Below, in pieces: positions 5,517-10,796 of a stretch of DNA of 10,796 bases. Both the position numbers and the translations under genes were made by a program. The stretch comes from Planctomycetota bacterium (lineage in GTDB: Bacteria > Planctomycetota > Planctomycetia > Pirellulales > Lacipirellulaceae). The notes under the pieces are model-generated. The model did no database searches, was not told where the DNA came from, and was given only the letters and a program-made list of their open reading frames with translations. The stretch covers positions 1 to 10,796 of the forward strand of contig JAJRUA010000460.1 in assembly GCA_024278035.1 (NCBI GenBank), written 5' to 3'. How positions within the stretch are numbered: the stretch's first letter is position 1; every line of letters begins with the position of its first letter.

Positions 5517-7301
5517 ATGTCTTACCGCGGCTTAAAACGTGTTCTTGGCGAAACGAATCTCGAACGGAAATGCCGTTGGTGGTTTGGCATCATGCTGGGG
5601 GTGCTTTTGTTTTTAAGCTTCTATTGGTCAGGCCGCCATTTGCAGCAGATCGTACGAGATCAGGACCAGAAGCTGGGACCTGAGTTGGTGCGAGCAGCAT
5701 GGATGGAGTCGCACTTTCAGTTCGATCTAAAATATTTCACTGCACCAAGTGATTCCGAAGGGGGTATCGATGCCGCCAGCGAAGAAGCCTTAGCTGCCCA
5801 GTTTTATCGTGAAATGATGGAAAACAATCGTGCCCTCGGACGAGAGTTCGAATGGTATGCAATTCTCCCGCAAGACAGCTCGTTCAATCCGAAAGGGATC
5901 AACTCGCCACAGCACGATTACGAGTGGGAGTATCTCAACCGCTACGCTGTTCCCTTCGATCCACCCTTTGCTGAGAAACGAATCGAAATCGACGGGAAAG
6001 AAGTCTATCGCTATTACAAACCACTTTATGCTGAGAGAAATTGCGTTGATTGCCATAAATCGTTGGGCCGCCTGCCGAGAGGCAGCTCTCTCAAAGAAGG
6101 CGACCTGATGGCGTTGATGCGGGTTGAGGTGAACCAAGAGGATACGCAAAAAGATATTGCTAAGTACATTGCGTTGATGACCACGGTGGCAGTGGCGATC
6201 TTCGTTCTGTCGATGTTTTTGCTCTGGTTTATTGTTCGCTATGTGATCGTCAAGCCGGTGCAGCACTTGCGCGACGTGGCCAATGCCGTTCGTGAAGGCG
6301 ATATTGATCAACGAGCCGACATTCACACCGGGGATGAATTTGAAGAACTCGCCGGGGCGTTCAACCGAATGCTTCGTCAACTGCTCCATCAGCAAGAAGC
6401 TTTGCAAGAAGTGAACGGCAAACTAGATGGCAAGGTCGATCAGCTTGCGCAGCTCAACTTGCAATTGTTTGAGATGAACCGCCTGAAAAGCGATTTTCTT
6501 GCCACAATGAGCCATGAACTTAGGACACCGCTCAATAGCATTCTTGGATTTAGTGAAGTCCTTGGATCCATCGACGCGTTGGATGACAAACAGCAGCGCT
6601 ACGTCGGAAACATTCAGCGATCGGGCAAAATGCTGTTGGAAATGATTAACGACATTCTCGATTTGGCCAAAATGGAGAGTGGCCGCATGGGAATCCATCT
6701 ATCGGAGTTTCCTGTCGAGGCGGTCATTGTGGCCCAATGCGATATGGCACGCCCTTTGAGCGAACGGAAGAACATTGACTTAGAGTCGATCTGCCCTAAA
6801 GGGCTTCCGCCGTTGCGGCAAGATCAGGCAAAGTTGCAACAGGTGCTCAATAATTTGCTCTCCAACGCGATTAAGTTTACGCCTGAGGGAGGGCGGATTA
6901 TGGTCCGTGTTTCGCGAGAATTGCCGCATGGCGAGCGTCCTTCATCGGCCCGACTTTGTTTGGAAGTAGAAGACACGGGCATTGGTATTAGTAAAGCGGA
7001 CCAAGCAATCATTTTCGAGAAGTTTCGACAAGGAACTTCGGCGGCTCCGCGCGGCGACGCGATGACGCGCGAACAGGGAGGCACCGGTCTTGGCTTGTCG
7101 ATCGTCCGCGAGCTTTGCCGGCTGCTGGGCGGCGACGTTTCACTGGATAGCGTTAGTGGCAAGGGGAGCACCTTTACCGTTCGCTTGCCATGGATATTGG
7201 CTTACAATGAAAACCTTGATGCCGAACTAGAGCGGGGCGTCGCCGAACTGACCCGCCCCGTCGTTCCCCTCCTTCCCACACCGATTAAGACACCTAACTA
7301 A
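5517..7301 (+). CDS. Membrane histidine kinase with haem-motif sensor domain
   Basis: The protein has 594 residues from ATG 5517; an in-frame ATG at 5490 would add nine residues. I prefer 5517 because the basic segment MSYRGLKRVLGETNLERKCR leads directly into TM1 (~21-38) and a -10 box sits just upstream. Residues ~39-215 are extracytoplasmic and resemble the Tll0287-like (DUF3365) domain: YRYYKPLYAERNCVDCH contains a CxxCH c-type haem site (Cys176, Cys179, His180). TM2 is ~216-243, HAMP ~243-296 (VKPVQHLRDVANAVREGDID), then a coiled coil to ~325. HisKA carries SHELRTPLNSILGFSE with His333. The catalytic domain has Asn450 (NNLLSNAIKFT), DTGIG 487-491, FEKFRQG 500-506 and GTGLGL 522-527. It should sense redox state or a haem ligand outside the cytoplasmic membrane and phosphorylate a separate regulator; none is nearby. 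rnhA begins 16 bp downstream, suggesting one transcript. Domain identity and ligand are inferred; the kinase call is firm. Confidence 0.93.
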   Translation: MSYRGLKRVLGETNLERKCRWWFGIMLGVLLFLSFYWSGRHLQQIVRDQDQKLGPELVRAAWMESHFQFDLKYFTAPSDSEGGIDAASEEALAAQFYREMMENNRALGREFEWYAILPQDSSFNPKGINSPQHDYEWEYLNRYAVPFDPPFAEKRIEIDGKEVYRYYKPLYAERNCVDCHKSLGRLPRGSSLKEGDLMALMRVEVNQEDTQKDIAKYIALMTTVAVAIFVLSMFLLWFIVRYVIVKPVQHLRDVANAVREGDIDQRADIHTGDEFEELAGAFNRMLRQLLHQQEALQEVNGKLDGKVDQLAQLNLQLFEMNRLKSDFLATMSHELRTPLNSILGFSEVLGSIDALDDKQQRYVGNIQRSGKMLLEMINDILDLAKMESGRMGIHLSEFPVEAVIVAQCDMARPLSERKNIDLESICPKGLPPLRQDQAKLQQVLNNLLSNAIKFTPEGGRIMVRVSRELPHGERPSSARLCLEVEDTGIGISKADQAIIFEKFRQGTSAAPRGDAMTREQGGTGLGLSIVRELCRLLGGDVSLDSVSGKGSTFTVRLPWILAYNENLDAELERGVAELTRPVVPLLPTPIKTPN

Positions 7302-7306
7302 AACAC

Positions 7307-7311
7307 GAGAG
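7307..7311 (+). promoter_or_regulatory. Shine-Dalgarno deciding the TTG start of rnhA
   Basis: GAGAG lies 6 nt before TTG 7318. The RNase HI fold starts at once after this codon (DVHLYTDGG), and there is no ATG or GTG upstream in frame within the short gap, so TTG is the start. Confidence 0.6.
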
Positions 7312-7317
7312 ACATCC

Positions 7318-7764
7318 TTGGACGTTCATCTTTATACTGACGGCGGTTGTAGTGGGAATCCTGGCCCTGGGGGATGGGGTTTTCTGTTGATCCATCCGGA
7401 GACGGGGAAAGAGCTGGAAAGCTCGGGTGCCGAACGGGAGACAACCAATAACCGAATGGAGCTGACCGCAGTGGTCGAGGGCCTTGCGACCCTCAAGCGG
7501 CCCACCAAGATCGAATTATTCACCGACAGTGTTTATGTCGGCAAGGGCCTCAAGGAGTGGATGCCCAAATGGAAGGCAAACGGCTGGCGTCGCAAGGAGA
7601 AAGGACGCTGGGCCCCGGTAAAGAACGAAGACCTCTGGCGAAAGCTCGACGAACTCGCCGCCCAGCACACGATCCAATACACTCGCGTCGCCGGCCACAG
7701 TGGTCACCCAGAGAACGACCGTGTGGATGGCTTGGCCGTTGCCGCTTATCAAAAGTACCTCTGA
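7318..7764 (+). CDS. rnhA: Ribonuclease HI
   Basis: RNase HI cuts the RNA strand of RNA-DNA hybrids, removing R-loops and helping remove primers. The product has 148 residues, close to the 155 of E. coli RnhA. All catalytic residues are visible: Asp8 in YTDGGCSGNPGPGGWG, Glu48 in NNRMELTA, Asp70 in FTDSVYV, and Asp134 in HPENDRVDGLA, with the active-site loop His127 (VAGHSGH). The basic-protrusion region is present (WMPKWKANGWRRKEKGRW, ~81-98). The start is TTG with a Shine-Dalgarno at 7307-7311. It follows the histidine kinase by 16 bp and is likely co-transcribed with it. recG lies 187 bp downstream. No N-terminal hybrid-binding domain is present, as is normal for bacterial RnhA. Confidence 0.97.
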   Translation: MDVHLYTDGGCSGNPGPGGWGFLLIHPETGKELESSGAERETTNNRMELTAVVEGLATLKRPTKIELFTDSVYVGKGLKEWMPKWKANGWRRKEKGRWAPVKNEDLWRKLDELAAQHTIQYTRVAGHSGHPENDRVDGLAVAAYQKYL

Positions 7765-7772
7765 AAAAAGAC

Positions 7773-7921
7773 GAATTAGACGCGGAGCAGTGTAGCAATA
7801 CTGGGCGGATTAAACGGATCGACGCGGATTCTATTTCTTTTGTACGCTAACGAACTGCCAGCATCGTTTAGAAAGAAACGAACCGTGTCGCTTACAGCTA
7901 GGATTTCTCCGCGTCTAATTC
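7773..7921. repeat. Long-spaced perfect 15-bp inverted repeat in rnhA-recG gap
   Basis: GAATTAGACGCGGAG at 7773-7787 is matched by its exact reverse complement at 7907-7921, with 119 bp between. A further GACGCGGA occurs directly at 7821-7828, so this octamer appears three times (7779-7786, 7821-7828, and inverted at 7908-7915). The interior is AT-richer than the flanks and holds no convincing gene. The element fills most of the gap between rnhA and recG. It looks like a dispersed intergenic repeat or a miniature inverted-repeat element. I see no target-site duplication, and no open frame that could encode a transposase. Confidence 0.55.
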
Positions 7922-7939
7922 TTAAGAGAGAAGAGTGGG

Positions 7940-7945
7940 TAAACT
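7940..7945 (+). promoter_or_regulatory. Candidate -10 box for recG
   Basis: TAAACT, preceded by TGGG, ends 6 nt before the recG ATG at 7952. This matches the spacing seen before the kinase at 5517. No Shine-Dalgarno lies at a usable distance, so a leaderless or near-leaderless mRNA is possible. The match to TATAAT is moderate (four of six) and no good -35 is evident. Confidence 0.27.
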
Positions 7946-7951
7946 ACCGCT

Positions 7952-10021
7952 ATGAATCCTGGCCTGACCGCTCCGATCTCTACGTTGCCGAAGGTGAGCC
8001 GTCGGCAGGCGGAGGCGCTTGCGCGGGTGGGGCTTCGGACCCTTGCTGATCTGCTCTTTCTTTTCCCTCGTGACTACGAGGACTTTCGCCACCGACAGGC
8101 GATTGCGGATCTCGTCGAGGACGAACCACAAATGATTGTGGGCGAAGTGGTCGAGGTCGATTCGAGCGGTGGCTTTGGTAAGAGTCGTGTCGGCGTAATC
8201 GTTCAGGATGAGAGCGATTCGATTCGGGCGATGTGGTTCAATCAATCGTTTATGAGCAGCAAGTTCCAGCCAGGGCAACGGGTACAATTTTCGGGCAAAC
8301 CGAAACGAAAAGGGCTTCGGTGGGAGATAACCCACCCGCGCGTCGCATGGCTGGACAACGAAGAAGGGGACGTGGACGAAGGCCTCCTCCCCATTTATCC
8401 GCTCACCGAAGGACTAACGCAGTACCATATGCGTCGTTTGGTGGCGGCGGCCGTCGAGGCCCATGCGGCCACGCCAGAAGAAGTTTTTCCGGACCGCTTG
8501 CTTGCCGAATACAATTTGGCCTCGCTGGCCGCGGCAATTCGGGCAATTCACCGACCGGCCGACGAAGAGGCGCTCGCCACGGCACGCCGGCGGTTTGTTT
8601 TTCAAGAATTGTTCATTCTTCAACTGGCTCTCGCCGCTCGACGGTATCAACAACGGGTGGGTTTCAAAGCACCCGAGTTGCCTGCGGAGACCAAGCTCGA
8701 CGCGCGCATACGGCGACTCTTTCCCTTCGAGCTAACCGAAGGGCAGCAACAGGCGATTACCGATGTGGCGGCTGATATGGCACTCGACATCCCGATGAAC
8801 CGCCTTTTGCAAGGGGATGTTGGCAGCGGTAAGACGGTGGTTGCCGTTTACGCTATGCTGACGTGTGTTGCCAATGGTTGCCAAGCCGTGTTGCTCGCTC
8901 CAACAGAAATTCTCGCCCGACAACACGCGGCGACGCTCGAAGGATTTCTCAAAGCAAGCCGAGTACGAAGCCGTTTGTTGGTAGGCGGAATGTCCGAGAA
9001 GGAGAAGGCAGAGGTTCGCGCGGGCCTTGCCTCGGGGGATATTGACCTAGCGATCGGCACCCACGCCCTGCTGCAAGAGAAAGTCACCTTCTCTAGACTT
9101 GGCCTCGCCGTGATCGATGAGCAACACAAGTTTGGCGTTCGCCAACGAGCAGCCTTGCGAACCGAAAAGCATTCGCCCCACTATTTGGTGATGACGGCCA
9201 CGCCGATTCCTCGCACGATGAGCATGACCCAGTTCGGCGACCTCGATGTATCAAGCATCAAAGACTTACCGCCAGGACGACAACCGGTAAGCACGTATCT
9301 GGTTGAACCCGATAAGCAAGACCGCTGGTGGGAGTTCGTTCGTAAAACGCTCAAAGAGGGCCGACAGGCGTTTGTCGTCGCACCCCTCATTGATGAGTCG
9401 GAAGCGATGGACGCCGCCAGTGTGCAGACAGCTTTCGAGCAATTGACCAACAACGAACTCGAAGCGTTTCGTGTCGGCCTCCTGCACGGACGAATGCCCG
9501 CGGCGGAAAAAGACGCGGCAATGCAGGCGTTTCGTGACGGTAAGACGCAGGTTCTGGTGAGCACAACCGTCGTCGAAGTGGGCGTTGATGTGCCCAACGC
9601 AACGCTCATGGTAATCGCTTCGCCAGAGCGATTTGGTCTGAGCCAATTGCACCAACTTCGTGGCCGCATTGGTCGAGGCCGCCATGCGGGCGTGTGTGGG
9701 CTGCTCTGCTCAGAGGAACCGACCGAACAGGCTCGCGAACGCCTCGACGCCTTTGCCGCAACAACCGATGGCTTTGCTTTGGCGGAGATCGATTTCCGAA
9801 TTCGTGGTCCGGGCGATTTGTTTAGTGATCGCCAGAGCGGACTCCCGCCACTGCGGATGGCTAATTTGACCCGGGATCGAAAGGTGCTAGAAGAAGCTCG
9901 CCAAGCGGCCCGCACACTGTTTTCCGCTGATCCGGGCTTAAAAGACCCGGAGCATACTCGCCTACGCAAACAGATGCTCAAGCGCTACGGAGCGTCGCTC
10001 GAATTGGGCGATGTCGGCTAA
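7952..10021 (+). CDS. recG: ATP-dependent DNA helicase RecG
   Basis: RecG is a double-strand DNA translocase that regresses stalled forks, migrates Holliday junctions and removes R- and D-loops. The product has 689 residues, the family's usual size (E. coli 693). Residues ~1-55 form the N-terminal helical part (LPKVSRRQAEALARVGLRTLADLL). The OB-fold wedge domain spans ~60-130 (GEVVEVDSSGGFGKSRVGVIVQDES). Helicase motifs follow: GQQQAI around 264-269, Walker A GDVGSGKT 288-295, LAPTEILA 315-322, DEQH 389-392, TATPIPRT 415-422, TTVVEVGVDVP 538-548 and QLRGRIGRG 568-576. The TRG region RGPGDLFSDRQSGLP is at ~618-632. The start at ATG 7952 fits the family N-terminus. The gene ends in tandem stops TAATAA (10019-10024). 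It is the last of the + strand DNA-repair group and is separated by 167 bp from a Tad locus of unrelated function. Confidence 0.97.
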   Translation: MNPGLTAPISTLPKVSRRQAEALARVGLRTLADLLFLFPRDYEDFRHRQAIADLVEDEPQMIVGEVVEVDSSGGFGKSRVGVIVQDESDSIRAMWFNQSFMSSKFQPGQRVQFSGKPKRKGLRWEITHPRVAWLDNEEGDVDEGLLPIYPLTEGLTQYHMRRLVAAAVEAHAATPEEVFPDRLLAEYNLASLAAAIRAIHRPADEEALATARRRFVFQELFILQLALAARRYQQRVGFKAPELPAETKLDARIRRLFPFELTEGQQQAITDVAADMALDIPMNRLLQGDVGSGKTVVAVYAMLTCVANGCQAVLLAPTEILARQHAATLEGFLKASRVRSRLLVGGMSEKEKAEVRAGLASGDIDLAIGTHALLQEKVTFSRLGLAVIDEQHKFGVRQRAALRTEKHSPHYLVMTATPIPRTMSMTQFGDLDVSSIKDLPPGRQPVSTYLVEPDKQDRWWEFVRKTLKEGRQAFVVAPLIDESEAMDAASVQTAFEQLTNNELEAFRVGLLHGRMPAAEKDAAMQAFRDGKTQVLVSTTVVEVGVDVPNATLMVIASPERFGLSQLHQLRGRIGRGRHAGVCGLLCSEEPTEQARERLDAFAATTDGFALAEIDFRIRGPGDLFSDRQSGLPPLRMANLTRDRKVLEEARQAARTLFSADPGLKDPEHTRLRKQMLKRYGASLELGDVG

Positions 10022-10188
10022 TAAGCGAAGGCGTTAAAGTCGGTGCAACCGCTACGGTTTCTGGCCACATCTTGGCCTTCGGCAATCCGCTAAAAGCCGG
10101 TTTATGACGTAGGCTTCAGTAAAGCCTGCGATGCCGTCCGTATCGAGTGCCCTACTGCAAATGCCTCCTCCAGAGAGGCCCAGGAATT
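10022..10188 (+). promoter_or_regulatory. Leader region of the tadE-like gene with several hairpins
   Basis: This 167-bp gap holds several hairpins: AACCG-CTA-CGGTT (10047-10059), GGCC 10063-10066 with GGCC 10074-10077, and AGGCTT 10111-10116, loop CAGTA, AAGCCT 10122-10127, which extends by one G-T and one G-C pair outward. CGGCA 10080-10084 can pair with TGCCG 10132-10136 and would enclose the AGGCTT hairpin. None has a T-tract typical of an intrinsic terminator, so recG termination is unexplained. A structured 5' leader controlling the pilus genes, or a dispersed repeat, are both possible. No riboswitch class can be assigned by eye. Confidence 0.35.
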
Positions 10189-10614
10189 ATGTTTTATTCG
10201 TTTCGTAGACGTCTCCCTCGTCGCCAACGCTTTGGCGTAGCAGCAGTGGAGTTTGCCATTGTCGCTCCCATTTTCTTCTTGGTGGTGCTCGGCATCATTG
10301 AGTTTGGCCGGATGGTGATGGTCCAGCAGGTCATCACGAACGCTGCCCGCGAAGGGGCACGAATCTCCGTCTTCGACTCGGCAACGACTGCCAAAGTGAA
10401 CACTCGGGTAACCAGCTATCTTGCCGCCGCGGGCATCTCAGGAGCAACGGTAACCGTTTCGCCCAACCCTCCCACCAACGCCGCGTTTGGCGAGCAAGTG
10501 TCCGTACGAATTGATATTCCCTTTACTGCTGTTAGCGCGCTATCGACACCATTTATGTCAGCAGCGACAACGCTCACGGCAGAGTCCATCATGCGTCGCG
10601 AGACGGCAGAGTAA
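10189..10614 (+). CDS. TadE-like minor pseudopilin, tight-adherence pilus
   Basis: TadE-family proteins are pseudopilins of the Tad/Flp pilus or related secretion apparatus, cut by a prepilin peptidase and anchored in the cytoplasmic membrane. The product has 141 residues. A basic leader (FRRRLPRRQR) ends in Gly16, followed by VAAVEF: a Gly with Glu at +5 (Glu21), the classic prepilin-peptidase pattern. The hydrophobic segment is ~17-38 (VAAVEFAIVAPIFFLVVLGIIEFG). The TadE signature continues with RMVMVQQVITNAAREGARISV (~41-61). The rest is a beta-rich extracytoplasmic domain with VSVRIDIPF near 105-120. I chose ATG 10189, with AGGA about 4 nt upstream, over GTG 10147, whose extra residues (PYCKCLLQRGPG) are atypical before a pseudopilin leader. 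A TadG-like gene follows 56 bp later, so the pair is probably an operon continuing beyond the window. Confidence 0.9.
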   Translation: MFYSFRRRLPRRQRFGVAAVEFAIVAPIFFLVVLGIIEFGRMVMVQQVITNAAREGARISVFDSATTAKVNTRVTSYLAAAGISGATVTVSPNPPTNAAFGEQVSVRIDIPFTAVSALSTPFMSAATTLTAESIMRRETAE

Positions 10615-10655
10615 CGTTGCCTCAGAAATATACAATTCTTCTTCTTTAATCCTTT

Positions 10656-10662
10656 GAAGAGG
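10656..10662 (+). promoter_or_regulatory. Shine-Dalgarno for the TadG-like gene
   Basis: GAAGAGG lies 8 nt before ATG 10671 and is the best ribosome site in the window. A TACAAT at 10631-10636 upstream could be a -10 for an internal promoter, but it has no matching -35. Confidence 0.5.
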
Positions 10663-10670
10663 TTTGCCCC

Positions 10671-10796
10671 ATGGGCTTCCTAACTAAGCAATCAAAATCG
10701 GACGATCGGCAAGGCGTAATCATCGTCTTATCAGCGATCTTGATGATCGTTATTTTTTCAATGGCCGCGCTCGCGATCGACATGGGTTACATGTTC
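10671..10796 (+). CDS. TadG-like pilus assembly protein, N-terminal fragment
   Basis: The gene starts at ATG 10671 and is cut by the window edge after 42 codons with no stop. The N-terminus is polar and charged (MGFLTKQSKSDDRQG), followed by one hydrophobic segment ~15-36 (VIIVLSAILMIVIFSMAALAID) and IDMGYMF. Arg-x-Gly before a membrane helix and a closing AIDxGY pattern are typical of TadG-type proteins, which have an inner-membrane anchor and a large extracytoplasmic part. It follows the TadE-like gene by 56 bp, in keeping with tadE-tadG pairs. Whether a von Willebrand A-like domain follows cannot be seen. Confidence 0.8.
   Translation, partial: MGFLTKQSKSDDRQGVIIVLSAILMIVIFSMAALAIDMGYMF

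Noticed and set aside
9181..9981. Open frame of 266 codons antisense to recG
   Set aside because: Its Ser/Arg-rich, low-complexity translation is the usual shadow of a GC-biased gene on the other strand; recG is intact and clear.
10147..10188. GTG start of the TadE-like gene at 10147
   Set aside because: The extra 14 residues contain two Cys and a GPG break unlike a pseudopilin leader; ATG 10189 has an adjacent ribosome site and gives the right leader length before Gly16.

Overview
The window reads as chromosomal DNA of a planctomycete, most likely of the Pirellulales/Lacipirellulaceae type. This is inference: the histidine kinases, the unnamed secreted-looking protein and the mix of Shine-Dalgarno and apparently leaderless starts look like that group, and moderate GC with widely spaced small operons fits. 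No rRNA or other lineage marker is present. I see no prophage, transposase, CRISPR array, tRNA or rRNA. Most of the window is housekeeping DNA; the accessory signal is mainly in the intergenic DNA.

Layout. Positions 2-763 (+) hold the 3' part of an unnamed conserved-type protein whose start lies left of the window. It ends 2 bp from the convergent end of a soluble, membrane-free histidine kinase (766-1626, -). A 227-bp divergent gap follows, then an unknown 108-residue protein (1854-2180, +). Next comes nadD (2353-2967, -), bracketed by two intergenic elements built like REPINs, that is, paired inverted REP hairpins: one at 2237-2323 (strong) and one at 3006-3087 (imperfect, just upstream of priA).

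From 3098 to 10021 all genes are on the + strand: priA (replication restart helicase), a membrane histidine kinase with a periplasmic Tll0287/DUF3365-like domain carrying a CxxCH haem motif, rnhA (RNase HI, TTG start, 16 bp after the kinase) and recG (fork-regression/branch-migration helicase). PriA, RNase HI and RecG act in the same physiology, R-loop and stalled-fork processing, so their proximity is notable. The redox-type kinase between them is close enough to rnhA to share its transcript.

The right end enters a tight-adherence (Tad/Flp-type) locus: a TadE-like minor pseudopilin (10189-10614) and the first 42 codons of a TadG-like protein (10671 to the window edge), preceded by a 167-bp leader with several small hairpins.

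I did not find a convincing new multi-gene system. The best leads are the two REPIN-like elements, the haem-motif kinase coupled to rnhA, the priA/rnhA/recG neighbourhood, a 15-bp perfect inverted repeat filling the rnhA-recG gap, and possible leaderless promoters in front of the kinase and recG.
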